From positions 1-64,000 of the forward strand of contig ML978200.1 of the NCBI GenBank assembly GCA_010015745.1: DNA of 64,000 nt. The letters run 5' to 3'. The notes under the pieces were generated by a model. That model saw only the letters and a program-made list of their open reading frames with translations. It did not search any database and was not told where the DNA came from. Source of the DNA: Setomelanomma holmii. Its lineage: Eukaryota; Ascomycota; Dothideomycetes; Pleosporales; Phaeosphaeriaceae. Positions within the stretch are counted from its first letter, which is position 1, and each line of letters begins with the position of its first letter. Below, piece after piece: positions 9,785-20,671 of this stretch. The position numbers and the translations under genes are program-made.

Positions 9785-11423
9785 GGTCGATGCTGATGAG
9801 GTCGTCTTGCTTGGTATGTTAGTCGTGCTAGGGCGTAGCTTGGATGTGGGCTGATGTTGTGGGTTGACGTTGATGCTGGGGTTGTGGAGCGATAAATTCT
9901 CCTTAGGAAGAGCCGCAATGGCTCAAGTAGGGGCAGGCGTACAGCCAGCCCTGTGAAGGCACCATTCGGCCAGGCGAAGGAGCAAGCACAGTGACTAGGC
10001 GCGCGACGCGTCGCGATCATTGCTGCGAGTTTCACCCGTGTCTTGCTTACTTGCGCTAACTTGGACATTGTGAAGGGTCTATTTTAGGCTTCATCTGCAC
10101 CACCGTCCCAATCCATGAACTTGCCTTGGTCATGCTATAGGGGACATGCATGCTGTTGAGTTTACAGACATACGAAGAGCTTCGCGATACGCTGAGACGA
10201 ATATTCTCGACATCTCGGTATGTCCTCATGATCAGGTGTTATCTGGGGCTAAAACTCGCTGCGAGCGTGTTCGATTGTCTTGATACTAGTTAGTCTGTTC
10301 ATCGGCCTTATATGGGTAGCCTGATTCATGTTGTGTCTCTAGCATATATCAAGCGCTGGAACCGAACCATCGAACCATGGTAGCCATTACAAAACAGATA
10401 TTTTAGCTGGTACCGAGATAGAAGATCTTCATAAAGAGTACGCTGAGGGTTCGAATCTTTTTGCCAGGGTTAAAAGCTCATCGAATCGCCCATCTGTCTT
10501 CGATTCCTCATCTCATCCAACCCTCACCAACTCGTCCCGTCTGGGAAGACCTCTCACAGCCAAGACGTCCAGTTAGGACCTTCCGAGCGTGTACTACACC
10601 AACCTCAATCAACGCATCAGCGCAGAACGTGTTGCGCGCCGTCGTGCGCGAAGTCGTCAAGCCCGGTCAACTACACCATCAGACAGGGCTTCAGAGTGGG
10701 CTTCCGTTGACGATAGCATGGGCCTGCCGCAATCTTCAGGTTCCTCCGAGTCTTCACAGTCAATGTCATCTTCAGCATGGTCCATAGCAGAAGGCGCAGT
10801 ACAGCAGAAAGCCATCAGCATCGCCGTCGATACGGAACCCGGCGAGCATTGACATTGCAGGAGCGTACAAAGCGTGTTTCGCTTTTGGTCTTCTCAAAGC
10901 CACTACTACTGACGTTCTTGAAATCTGGATAGGCCGGTGGTAACTTGATGTGGCGGCAGTCGGAAAGGACTTTTGCTCGAAATGCAGTCAGCTCCGTCAT
11001 CTACGTGTATACCTGCGTGTTGCTCTTGATGGTGCAGTCTTGAAGCGAGAATGTAGTGTTCCGCCGAGAACGATGCGGTATGACTCTTTTCGTTAAGGGA
11101 GCTACTCCTGGGACGGTCCGTACCATGCACGAATTGAATAAGTCCAGCCAAACCTTTTGCATTGGAGCTTGCTTGAGGTTTGCGTGTGCGTGGCTAACTC
11201 CGTGTTGTTATTGTGGTAGCGTGAAGTTCTCAGCGTTTTAAGTAGTTGCGTACCATGGTTGAGGGACTCGGATACTGTGTGTAGTCTTAGCACCATGTCC
11301 CAGCGTGTTAAGTGGGACACATTTCACTTCCCCCTGCGTTCATAAATATAAAACACATACCTGAAACGTCGTCCACTCTTGTACAACACTCGCATCGAAC
11401 AGTCGACTTTTCAACCACCCGCC
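9785..11423. other. Long intergenic stretch
   Basis: No supported gene. A Ser/Arg-rich plus-strand frame ends at 10852 but opens directly after a stop codon with no ATG. 11340-11423 is the probable promoter and leader of the next gene, with an AT-rich CATAAATATAAA word near 11341. Confidence 0.4.
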
Positions 11424-12350
11424 ATGGTCAAATTCACCGAGGCTGACTTTGTCGCCACAATCACCACCACTCCAAGACCCCGTCCACGCCTGCAACTCGC
11501 GGCTAGGCCAAAATGGGGTCAGCTTCGCCTGCCTGTGGTACCTCCGTCACCAAAATTCGCTGGTATCAACGATGACATCAATACCGAGCCGTTCCCGGCA
11601 TATGAAGACATCTCGCCGGAAGAGACGGCGGAATCTACGCAAAGCGTTCCCAAGCACTGCACACTGCATTGCGAACATTATATGTGCAAGGCCTGGGCTG
11701 ACTATTGGGTGCCGGGTCCACCATGCTATTGTTCGCGGGAGAACGCCCAAACTTCGGCGGCGACTCAAGGCGACAAGGTCGACCCTGACGTCTCTCTTGA
11801 TGAGACAATCTTCGATGTCGTCGATGACATTGCAGAGCGAACAAAATCCGAGCGGATCATCGTCATTCGCCGAAACAAAGCCCTTACAGCAATTCGGCAT
11901 TTGGAAGATCTCGTCGTGTCCCGCTTTTCAAAAGACGAAGCGCTCCAGCTCATTGCGCAGCACAATCACCCCGGTCGAGAAGAGCGGATGCGGAAGGACA
12001 TGTTCAAGATGTTCTTCATCCTGATTCTCCAATACGTCGAGCGCACAACGCGCGAGTACGGCCATCGAACCCTTACTCTCAAGGAGCTCCACACCGAGTT
12101 GATTGTCTTTGCAGGGACAGGATTAGGGGACTGGGCTGTGGAGTATTGTGAGGGAAGGACGAGGTCGTCGGCTCTGGAGGCTATTCGTAAACGATTCTGC
12201 AGACCAGCAACCGTATTCAAAGAGATGAATATCGGTATGTCTGACGAGGTAGCCAAGTACTGGACAGACTGTATCGACTATGTCATGGGTACTCTAATAT
12301 GGTGTGACGAGGTGGTCCAGGAATTGGAGGGATGCGAAAGAGCCTCATGA
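11424..12350 (+). CDS. Protein of unknown function
   Basis: 308 residues, single exon; ATG 11424 in a strong GCCATGG context (MVKFTEADFV). The N-terminal 75 residues are Pro-rich. A Cys cluster at about 95-120 (CTLHCEHYMC, then PPCYCSREN) could bind a metal. Residues 140-300 are predicted helical, with basic and acidic alternation (ERIIVIRRNKALTAIRHLED) and a conserved-looking LKELHTELIVFAGTGLGDW block. I do not recognise a family. Codon use and frame length support a real gene. Confidence 0.65.
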   Translation: MVKFTEADFVATITTTPRPRPRLQLAARPKWGQLRLPVVPPSPKFAGINDDINTEPFPAYEDISPEETAESTQSVPKHCTLHCEHYMCKAWADYWVPGPPCYCSRENAQTSAATQGDKVDPDVSLDETIFDVVDDIAERTKSERIIVIRRNKALTAIRHLEDLVVSRFSKDEALQLIAQHNHPGREERMRKDMFKMFFILILQYVERTTREYGHRTLTLKELHTELIVFAGTGLGDWAVEYCEGRTRSSALEAIRKRFCRPATVFKEMNIGMSDEVAKYWTDCIDYVMGTLIWCDEVVQELEGCERAS

Positions 12351-13174
12351 TCTGACCTCGGTAGGCTTGGTACGGAAACGTTCTCCACGTCTAATTCGAA
12401 AGCCATTGTCGCTTCGCTTCGATTGTCTCGAGAAGCATGCTTTGCTCTTTTGTAGTTGCATTGTGTATGGATATTCTAGGGTGTGTCAAGTTTCGTAACA
12501 GAAAAACGCCAATATCGCGAATTCAAATACACGTGTGATCCGTACTGAGCGCTCGCTGCTCGCTTGTTGGCTATGTTAGTTCGCCAATCTCATCAAGATA
12601 ATCATCGATCGTACATGCACTCCGGCATGGTGTTCTCTGGGGTGTTACAGAGACAGTCATCGGTCGCTTATGGGTGTATATATGCCATCCATAATCACAG
12701 CCTGCACGGTCTGTAAATGTATGAGGCTGGCATATCGAGGGCCATTCTGGTAGGCGGTAGTGTCGACAAGGTTGGCGGAACGTTCCTGACGGATGTTCTT
12801 CTCCACCCGGCCCAACCTCGGCATCTCCAGCCTTGGCACGCTCATCATCAAAACTTCTGCTCGCCACGATCCGTCTTCTCTTCTCTAAGTTGATTTACAC
12901 CCGCAAAATTTGACGTCAGATCTCCATCCTCCAGGATCTGAGGTTGACACATACGCAGGGAAGAGCGAACATCCTGTACCCCAAGAGCTGCCAGTCCCTT
13001 ATTGCATGGACTTTCGTCGGCCCCGTAGTCGGGAAACATACCTCGACGTAATTCTCGCCCATTGACACCTCCCGCGTGAAGACCAAAGTGACCACACGTA
13101 AACGATACGATGGATGCATAGGTCTCTCTGAAGCGACAACGATTGCGCTTTAGAGAGTGAAGGGACGGTCGAAA
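12351..13174. other. Intergenic, nothing recognised
   Basis: Short overlapping minus-strand frames (12571-13232) show no coherent protein. The region separates two plus-strand genes and contains the promoter of the F-box-like gene. Confidence 0.4.
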
Positions 13175-13969
13175 ATGTCTCGCCGCCATAGGACCCGCGA
13201 TGTCGATCTACTCGTGCAGCGCCTGGACACAATTTCTCTGACCTCGCCTCCCTCCAGCCCTACGAGCTCCGCTCCCGCGCAGCCTTTCCGCTTCCTCGAC
13301 CTGCCCTCTGAGCTGCGCCTGCGCGTCTACGAGCTGCTCCTCGTCTTCCCTAAGACACTCGATCTCGATCCCACCAACGCGCGCACGCTCGCCCCACATC
13401 TACGCTTATTCTGCGTGTCAAAGGTCATGGAACACGAAGCTTCGCGGGTCTTCTATGGCAGAAACACATTCCGCGTGTTCCCAATACACGGGCGGTACAT
13501 CAACAAGAAGCACCCGCTGCTCGCGTGGCTACCACGGCGATACAGGAGCTACATCACACGCTTAGAACTTCGTCTCGGACCAGGCTTCACGCGCCCACCA
13601 AAAGGCTGGGTCGTCGACTCGCGCCTCGGTCTAGCTGCCGCAACACGCGTATACAAGCTCAAAATTTTCGTTGAAATCGACCCCGAGGCTAGCGAGATCT
13701 TCGCCGGCTTTCGTGTGGGCACGAATTTCTACACTGAGTACTGCGTCGGCTTGTTGAGGGCACTGCTGGCGCAGGTGGCCAGTATAAGTGATGTGGAGTT
13801 CGATGCGTATCCAAGCGTGAGTAGGGACTCGCCGTTGCTCAAGGGATTGGTGGGTGAGACGAGGTTGAATCAGAAAATGATTCGCTGGGGGCCTGAGAGG
13901 GGTTGGGATGGGATTGTGGATGGGGAGTTGGCAAGAGTCATGGGGAGGTTGGGCATTCAAGGACTGTGA
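13175..13969 (+). CDS. Fungal F-box-like protein (LPSELRLRVYELLL type)
   Basis: 264 residues from ATG 13175 (MSRRHRTRD); the frame extends upstream only to a GTG. After a Ser/Pro-rich leader, residues about 43-65 contain FRFLDLPSELRLRVYELLL, the fungal F-box-like opening helix. A CVSKVMEHEASRVFYGRNTF block follows, the usual second signature of this family, where a Cys-rich helix precedes an exposed FY-x-N strand. Such proteins are abundant in Dothideomycetes; some may act as substrate receptors of SCF ubiquitin ligases. The specific target is unknown. Intact. Confidence 0.75.
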   Translation: MSRRHRTRDVDLLVQRLDTISLTSPPSSPTSSAPAQPFRFLDLPSELRLRVYELLLVFPKTLDLDPTNARTLAPHLRLFCVSKVMEHEASRVFYGRNTFRVFPIHGRYINKKHPLLAWLPRRYRSYITRLELRLGPGFTRPPKGWVVDSRLGLAAATRVYKLKIFVEIDPEASEIFAGFRVGTNFYTEYCVGLLRALLAQVASISDVEFDAYPSVSRDSPLLKGLVGETRLNQKMIRWGPERGWDGIVDGELARVMGRLGIQGL

Positions 13970-14246
13970 GGCCCTGCTGAAGGTATTTGTGTATATATGA
14001 CTATGATATGAGTAATGAGTTCTACATTGTCAATAAGTTCCAAAGGTCTGACCGTCTTCAGGATATTTTACAACTATATAACTTAAGCGGGCGTACGCAA
14101 AAGCAAATGATGACATACAAGACTGTGAGGCATGAATTTGAATCAGTACTTCCAACTACTCCGCCCACTAGAACTACACGACCTGAAAAAGGTTGAAACT
14201 AATGTACAATCAAATTTTCCAAAACATCAGAGCAGCCTGGCGAAGC

Positions 14247-15164
14247 TCAGCACGTACACGTATACTCCCAGCGCGTCCGGCAATACACACACGTTGTCGC
14301 CCTCTCACCCTCAGTACATGACGCTTCCCAAGCATCGAAGCAATCCCTGTGCACGCTTCTCCCACACCCTGACTTGCACCATACAAGCGTGGAGGACACG
14401 CTTTCAGACATAAGCCCCCCGTCGTAGCAAATCGCACATGTCTCATCGAGAGGCATACGACGAACATGTGCACGAGTACATCGGCTAAGGACGGAAGCTG
14501 ACGCCGTAGCTGGTGGTTGTGCCGGGGTGTTACCCACTGGTGGTACCGGGGCTGCTGATCTAGCAGATGCGCTTCGTGACATTGACACGGACTGTGATGT
14601 AGATGTCCTTGAGAGTTGCAAATTCGGTATATCATTCGTTGAGACGCGCGATAGACTTGAAGCGGAGCGTGGTGTATACTGCAGTCTTTCCAGTCGAGCT
14701 TGCGCGACTCGAATCTGTTCTTGCATTGCAGCAATAGTTTCCTGCAGGATCTGGATCTCCGACTGATCAGGCACTGATGTCGCGACGCTGGACATCGATC
14801 CTGGTTGTACAGACGAAGCGCGAGATGAAACATTCGACGGTATGATCCCCCGACTCCTGTCAAGGACGTTTCGTTGCGAGTATTCTGCACGTATCTTCCG
14901 TTCCCACTCCGCCACCATTTCGTCGACTCGATTCTTATGGGAGCGAAGACACAGCCCATGCTCGGCCATACGCCGAAGCGTTGGTCGAAGAAGCTCAACA
15001 TCGGGTTCCTGGGCTGCAATCTCAGCGGCGAGTGAGTTTACGCGCTTGAAGTTGTTGTAAGCAATGGGCCTCTGGCATTTTCGGTTTTTTGAGGATGCGT
15101 GGCTGACACAACGACCATCATTGCAGAGCTGTAAGACATCGGTGGGTGACCATCGTTGAGGCAT
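14247..15164 (-). CDS. RING-type zinc finger protein, putative E3 ubiquitin ligase
   Basis: 305 residues from ATG 15164 (MPQRWSPTDVLQLC). The N-terminal 100 residues hold a basic, Cys-containing conserved region (NDGRCVSHASSKNRKCQRP) and helices with ELLRPTLRRMAEHG. A coiled coil lies at about 130-165 (EIQILQETIAAMQEQI), followed by a long Ser/Arg/Pro-rich linker. The RING domain is at 243-297: CAIC, then CKSGCGRSVHRDC and finally TTCVYC, with the Cys/His spacing of a zinc-binding cross-brace. Ubiquitin ligase activity is inferred from the RING. Single exon, intact. Confidence 0.8.
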   Translation of the reverse strand: MPQRWSPTDVLQLCNDGRCVSHASSKNRKCQRPIAYNNFKRVNSLAAEIAAQEPDVELLRPTLRRMAEHGLCLRSHKNRVDEMVAEWERKIRAEYSQRNVLDRSRGIIPSNVSSRASSVQPGSMSSVATSVPDQSEIQILQETIAAMQEQIRVAQARLERLQYTPRSASSLSRVSTNDIPNLQLSRTSTSQSVSMSRSASARSAAPVPPVGNTPAQPPATASASVLSRCTRAHVRRMPLDETCAICYDGGLMSESVSSTLVWCKSGCGRSVHRDCFDAWEASCTEGERATTCVYCRTRWEYTCTC

Positions 15165-16177
15165 GTTGAAGCGATATCTCGTGCCGAAATTTTAAGTTGT
15201 GAAGATTGCGAGGTTCAGGGTTGGCTGCTAATCAAGAATTCCTTTCGGTGTCTGGGTTGAGGTATTATATGTTTGTCTAGCAGAGTCCTTGTTGACTTCC
15301 ATGCCACTGTGTCAGCACATGCTTTACTGTGCGTGCGAAATGGGCTAAGCGTGCACGCACTGGTGGCTGTGCAGTGACATGCCAGTGAACGTGTCAGCCT
15401 CGCAGGAGAGCAGTCTGCAACATTCGATGCACCAAGCAAGTGACAACCTACTGCAACCATAATACATCTTTCCATCTCCAATGGACACATTACTGAAGAT
15501 GTTCGTGGACTTTGGCTGAGCCGTTGTCAAGTTGATAATGTGGTGAGGGCTCTGTGCTGCCAAAACTTGCATGCGAAACGTCTCGAGGCTGCGCGTATAC
15601 CTTCGCGCAGCACCCAAAAACGCACCTGGCAAGAAATTTCGTGGAAGCGATATCGAGTACTAGTCCTATCTCGACGTCATTTCCATCGCTCCAAATATCG
15701 CGAAAGAGGCTGCGCAGCTGCGGAATTCATGCGAAGACGATGGATGGAAAGGGTGATGAGAGGCTGGTGCGGCGTGGTTATGCGCCTTTAGGCTAAATCG
15801 AGTTTGGCGAGACCACACTGACACCCTCCTTGATAGGACCTGGGGCCATTTCCAAGAAACACAGGATACTCGATGTCGCGCTCGACGAGAACGTATTTTC
15901 GGCTGGTCGAATCCTCGTCAACCTCTCAGTCCTGGAACGCAGACAGGCGTGGGTTCCAGCAATCGTTCAGTGGTGATCGAAGTATCGTTGGCTGTCTCAA
16001 GTGCATCCCGCCTGCAGGAGGATATGAGAATACTTGCAAGAACTCAGGTCGCGCACGAGGACGCCGGCACGATGTTCCAGTAGTGGGACGTGAAGCTGTG
16101 GCGGCGGGCAGCTCCACGTGCTAGACTTGCAGCATGTCAACCGCATCGACAAACAAATACGTTGACTTCTGCACCTC
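15165..16177. other. Intergenic, nothing recognised
   Basis: Frames up to 95 codons on both strands show no domain or coherent composition. This is the upstream region of the RING gene; the neighbouring gene ends at 16178. Confidence 0.4.
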
Positions 16178-17149
16178 CTATCTAGGACTCTCAGACGGGC
16201 TCCCGCTACCGTCTCCTCCTTCTCGACTGCCCTGCCAAATCGTGCCTTCCTTTTCCTCTTCTTCCCTCTTCTGCCTCTCCAATCTCTCCCTCGCTTCGGC
16301 TATCTCTTTCTCCAACCTCTTTTTCGCATCGTCTCCATACTTCTTTTCCCACCTTTCATCTCTTTCTTTCGCAGGTGCACTAAATTGCGTGCTTAAGCCA
16401 CCTCGACTTTTGACCTGCATCTTCTTCTCGGCTGCTTCATTCTGCTTCAGTTGTTCTTCGGCACTCTGTATGCGTCGTGTGAGAGATATCTCGAACATGT
16501 CTCGGCCCTGGGGGCGCCCTTTGAGTCCGTTGTCGTCTTTGTCAAAGTAGACTGCCCATCGAAGACCTTCTCTGCCCCAAGGCGTGGTAGGACCCTCTTC
16601 TTCGCCAGCCCATTCATCGATTGCCATAAAGCCTTCCCATCCATCGAACGTCAATCGAGTCTCATCTTCGTTCCAGTCCCAAACGCCGATATGATGGACG
16701 ATGCTACCAGTGCGATTTGCATATCGCAGCTCGTACGTCTCTTTGTCGCAATATATCCAGTTCAACACCGGTGGATCTTCACTAATTGTGCTCACGAGCC
16801 CTCTCTCTGGCGGAAACCTGTTCTCATCTGGATATTGGATATAGAAACCCGCAAATGCGTGCAACGGATCGGTGATGCCGTCTTCAGGCGGAATCGGCTT
16901 GTTGTCCTTGTCGCGGGGCACAACCCAGACTTTGTCGTGGCGCACTACGAGAATAGCATTATTCAGCTCCTCGTTCGCAATCTCATCGTCGGCATCGCAT
17001 GATACCAGGCAGTTGAACTTCCACATGCGCGACTCGTTCGCTGCTTCCTCATTTTGCTTCTTTTGGTGCTCAACGCCTTGGGCGATGCCTGTAACCACCG
17101 GAATGGCGACCACGCAGCCGCCGAGAAATATACCGAGTGGAAGCGCCAT
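16178..17149 (-). CDS. Conserved ascomycete protein with N-terminal membrane anchor
   Basis: 323 residues from ATG 17149. Residues 1-23 are hydrophobic (MALPLGIFLGGCVVAIPVVT), fitting a signal anchor. The centre (about 45-215) is rich in Trp and Tyr with well-conserved-looking blocks such as VWVVPRDKDNKPIPPEDG and GFYIQYPDENRFPPERGLV, matching a broadly distributed fungal family without a known function. The C-terminal 90 residues are a highly charged Glu/Arg/Lys helix, likely a coiled coil (EIAEARERLERQKREEEE). Single exon and intact. The function is unknown; a membrane-tethered cytoplasmic protein is inferred. Confidence 0.7.
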   Translation of the reverse strand: MALPLGIFLGGCVVAIPVVTGIAQGVEHQKKQNEEAANESRMWKFNCLVSCDADDEIANEELNNAILVVRHDKVWVVPRDKDNKPIPPEDGITDPLHAFAGFYIQYPDENRFPPERGLVSTISEDPPVLNWIYCDKETYELRYANRTGSIVHHIGVWDWNEDETRLTFDGWEGFMAIDEWAGEEEGPTTPWGREGLRWAVYFDKDDNGLKGRPQGRDMFEISLTRRIQSAEEQLKQNEAAEKKMQVKSRGGLSTQFSAPAKERDERWEKKYGDDAKKRLEKEIAEARERLERQKREEEEKEGTIWQGSREGGDGSGSPSESPR

Positions 17150-17777
17150 AGCGTAAGATCGTGGGTAAGGTGGCTACTGGTAGTGAAATATGACCAGCAT
17201 AGTACATGATTGTGCGTGAACTGTTGGTCCTAGTCGAGACGAGGTTTGATGCATAACGCGTGACGTCATCGACCAAGGCTGCTAGCGTGCCTGCTCAAAC
17301 GGCGTGCACATTTCCGCTCGACTTTCCCGAGGTCACATAACGTACATATTGGTTTTATCACCTGGCGGAGCCTGGCTAACCTCAGAATGTCGTATCGCCG
17401 TTATTCGCCATCGACGAAGGTCTCTGAGGTCATCCGGACGCCTCAACCAGATGATTCAAGAAGAGCTCGCCTTCTCGTAACGGGACCTTACACGGTCATC
17501 TCCATCGGGACCTAGACACGCACCCATTTGCTATGCTTGCACGTCAACTATCTTTCTGTTGGCGGAGCCCGTGGACGAGACATATTCCCTTCGCAACTGC
17601 AAGTACGTTGACCTTCTTAACTGGATTTCTCGAGCGAAACCCTAGCGGTTATGATACACCATCGGAAGATACACGAAACCTAATTACAAGGGGTACACGT
17701 AAATCAGAAAGCCATGATCACAACGATAACCCCATCAGATAGGCATTTCGGACCCATGTTAACATACTCGACACGAC
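17150..17777. other. Intergenic, nothing recognised
   Basis: No coherent coding frame. Upstream region of the conserved membrane-anchored gene and downstream of the metalloprotease remnant. Confidence 0.4.
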
Positions 17778-18480
17778 CTACTTTGCCTTGCTAAAGCCCT
17801 CGCCATGCTTCTTCTGATACATCACCCGATGCTGATACCACATGGAGTGCATCCGTGTCATCTGACCTGGAGTGAAGTGTGTCCGGCAGGATCTGCGAAA
17901 CAGGTTGGCGACTTCAAATGCATTGGATACAGTCAAGGCTTACTCATCTTTGTAGTTCATATAATTGTGAATTGGGTCGGGCCCTCCATCCAGGCAGAAG
18001 TTTGTGCGGCGCTTACATGATCTTGGCCACTCATCAAAAGCGTCCTGGTCTTCTGCAGGGGTATCGTCGACACCATCGCCCTGGACTTCTTCGCCCCTAA
18101 TAATCTCGGTATCTTTACAACCACATTGGAATGTATGTAGCACTTGAACAGATAGTTAGCAACATCTAGCGTAAGATCTAAGCAAGGCCGACACAGTTCA
18201 AAGCTCAGCAAGATGGCATCACTTACAGCCCAACCAATGGCCAACTTCATGCACTAGGGATAGTCTACGAGAACGGTCTGGGCGCGAGCCATCCGTGCCA
18301 TCAGTACGTAGGCGAACGCCGTCCAGTATCGGGTCCTCGAGACTGACTTCGGTCATATTGGGACAGGAAGCATACCCGCCGACCTAGACGAAAGAGGGGA
18401 TTTTTTCCCAAAAGGAGCATCCGATCGTGGGAAGAAAACAGACGTTCAGGTCAGCCGCGGTACCCTTGTGCAGGATCTTT
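17778..18480 (-). pseudogene. M43B (pappalysin-type) secreted metalloprotease, 5' part degenerate
   Basis: Three minus-strand exons join in frame: ...18470-18227, 18142-17944 and 17892-17778, with introns 18226-18143 (GTAAGT...AG) and 17943-17893 (GTAAGC...CAG). The spliced product reads HEVGHWLGLLHTFQCGC, the HExxHxxGxxH zinc site of metzincins, then GDGVDDTPAE, GGPDPIHNYMNYKDE (Met-turn region) and SCRTHFTPGQMTRM, all hallmarks of fungal M43B proteases. Upstream, a KILHKGTAADLNV block is followed by an in-frame TAG near 18385 and is preceded by a TAA; no signal peptide or propeptide can be joined. The catalytic half is well preserved, so loss was recent, or an unresolved intron hides the stop. 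Active enzymes of this family are secreted endopeptidases. Confidence 0.75.
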
Positions 18481-18703
18481 TAAAGTACAAACGCTGACAG
18501 CGCGCTAATATGGCAAGCACGTGCCTGCCTAACGTCGTGCAAGCACGCCGCTCTCGACGACCTGCAATCTCGTGTGCCCGTCGAGAGTACCTCCCACGTT
18601 ACCAACGAGCGCTGTTCGCCTTCAACTCTGTCCTTGCAGTCATCCTCCCACGGGCCCCCATCAAGGCAAATTCCACAAGCTCCCTGCGCGTCTACCCTAG
18701 GAG

Positions 18704-19422
18704 ATGTCGCGCCCTCACACCAAACCGCCATTGATCACGTTCAAGCCTTCCCATATGTGTGACTTCCTTCCTGACATTACCCGCAGAAGTTCACAAATGC
18801 TATCTACGAAGTACTCTTCAAGCTTGATGCACCCGTACGGCTCGTGCGCCGACACGATTGGAAGACGGATGGGCATTGGCATCCTAGCTCCACGCCGGTC
18901 CAAGGCATAGTACTCTTCAGAGCATGTTGCCAAAACCGCACCGAAGCCGCCGGATTCCTTTACGCCCACAATAACTTCGTGACCTTGCTGGATGGTTCTC
19001 ATCGAGCAAACACCCTGTTATATTGGTCGGCACATTGGCTGAGAGATATTGGACGAGAAGCCTCACTGGTGCAGCGATTAATGATCGACATCACTCGCAC
19101 AGAAACCTGGAAGTCCTCCTAGATTTCCTACCGCTACTCACACAGCTCTGGAGTCAGAGATACAGGGCTCGATATGTCTTTCATGAAACAAAAACCACGT
19201 ATCGGGGATATCTACAATCCTGAGGTCTTGAACGCCGCGCTGAAGTTCATGGTACCTGACACGACGCTCAACCTCGAGCAACACATCCGCTCCTCCGCAC
19301 CGCAAGTCGAAGTACTAGTACACCGATCTGGACGTTGGGCTGAGGTGAACCCCTTCTCTCAGTCCTCGGAAATACGCATGCCTAGTATTATATTCGACAT
19401 TGGAAGCACCACGAACCAATGA
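18704..19422 (+). pseudogene. Degenerate F-box-like gene, paralogue of 20060-20551
   Basis: Reading across frames recovers an F-box-like protein. The opening LTLPAEVH runs into AIYEVLFKLD after a 1-nt insertion near 18800. Then come CCQNRTEAAGFLYAHNNF, a WLRDIG block with SLVQRLMIDI, and after another shift near 19115 the FLPLLTQLWSQ block. Each block has its counterpart in order in the intact gene downstream (LTLPGEIRNSIYKALY, ASEATPFLYTRNSF, LVQSILIDT, LLPILQPLW). A third frame (19174-19422) carries the C-terminal region. At least three frame breaks make this a pseudogene; the duplication with 20060-20551 is clear. Confidence 0.7.
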
Positions 19423-20059
19423 TTTGGCCATCGCGAGACGCCGGAAGCGCACGAGCGATTCATGCAAATTCGGAGTGATAGCGCGTACGGGGACTGTTAT
19501 GGTGTAACTGTAGTTATGAGTACAGGGGGAGCGAGAGTGGACGATCTCATGAAGAAAAAGGGAGTCCGGAGGAAGATGCGACGCAAGTAACACGGCAAGT
19601 GGAATGTACCTGGGAAGCATCCCGTGTCTCTATGATATTAGACGAAGCTTAGAACGACCCTTGGACTTCGACACAACAAAACATGGCTGAGAAGTAACCG
19701 CCTTCCATCATCGGCATGTAGTAGCCACCGGTATGCATCTCTCCTACGTATGAAGGTGAATGTGCTGCTTGACAGTAAGCATGATATCGAAATGACGTAG
19801 TGCTTCGTGTTCTACGAGGCAGCTAACGGAGTGCGCGCGTTTTGGCAGCCGCGATCTGAGCTTTCTCTCATCCCAACGACGCATACGAACTGTGACTGCG
19901 CAAAATTCCAACCTTTACGATTCCGAGATCGGTTGATTGGAAAAGTGCGTGTCCTACATCACCACAAACGCACATCGCCAATCACGACTCGACGAACGCA
20001 TATATAGCGCGCCCACCACGACACAGCCGCTCCATCTCCACCATCCCGAACCACCAACG

Positions 20060-20551
20060 ATGTCCAGCAGCTCGCGTGCGCAGGCTTCACTCTTGATTCC
20101 CGAATCGAAGCCAGTCAATTCAAACTCGCCTTCCCTTCTCACACTGCCAGGAGAGATTCGCAATAGCATCTACAAGGCCCTGTATATTCGAAGCGAACCA
20201 ATGCGAGTTGTGCAAGCACGGTCACACGTCCCAGGAATCAACCTGATCGCTACGTGTCAACAAACCGCGTCAGAGGCTACACCATTTCTCTACACCCGGA
20301 ACTCATTTCTCGTCACTGCTGTCGGTCCGGATGGATATGTGGAACACCTTACAAGCACCGCTGGAAAGTGGTTGCTAAGCATCGGAAGCCAGATCGTCCT
20401 TGTGCAATCTATCTTGATTGATACAAATGCCTCAATCGCTAGCTGTAGAGATGTTGTCGACCTTCTACCTATACTGCAACCGCTCTGGCGCGTTCCGAAC
20501 CTAACGCCGAAAGGTGCATTCACACCGCTTGTGTCCAACAATGATCCATGA
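20060..20551 (+). CDS. F-box-like protein, N-terminal half
   Basis: 163 residues from ATG 20060 (MSSSSRAQASLLIP), which follows a short leader rich in CCACC/ACAACG words. Residues about 30-50 carry the LPGEIRNSIYKALY F-box-like helix; CQQTASEATPFLYTRN is the second family signature. The frame stops at 20551, where related proteins normally continue for 150 residues or more. The following 120 bp are open in another frame (MTQRYKDSPSKLSS, from 20547), and a longer frame starts at 20672. The gene may therefore be one longer protein split by a frameshift or an unrecognised intron. Substrate-receptor function is inferred only. Confidence 0.6.
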   Translation: MSSSSRAQASLLIPESKPVNSNSPSLLTLPGEIRNSIYKALYIRSEPMRVVQARSHVPGINLIATCQQTASEATPFLYTRNSFLVTAVGPDGYVEHLTSTAGKWLLSIGSQIVLVQSILIDTNASIASCRDVVDLLPILQPLWRVPNLTPKGAFTPLVSNNDP

Positions 20552-20671
20552 CTCAGCGATATAAAGATTCCCCTTCTAAATTAAGCTCTATTGACTCTTC
20601 GTACATCTTAAGGTATGGCTATCAGCCGCTACGCGACGTCTCCTCGCTTACTTGACTATGTCTTATGATAC

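Noticed and set aside
10440..10470. GGTTCGAATC word suggesting a tRNA T-arm
   Set aside because: No matching D-arm, anticodon stem or acceptor stem could be folded around it.
10461..10852. Ser/Arg-rich plus-strand frames of 87-108 codons
   Set aside because: The longer-lived frame begins directly after a stop with no ATG; low complexity alone can produce such frames.
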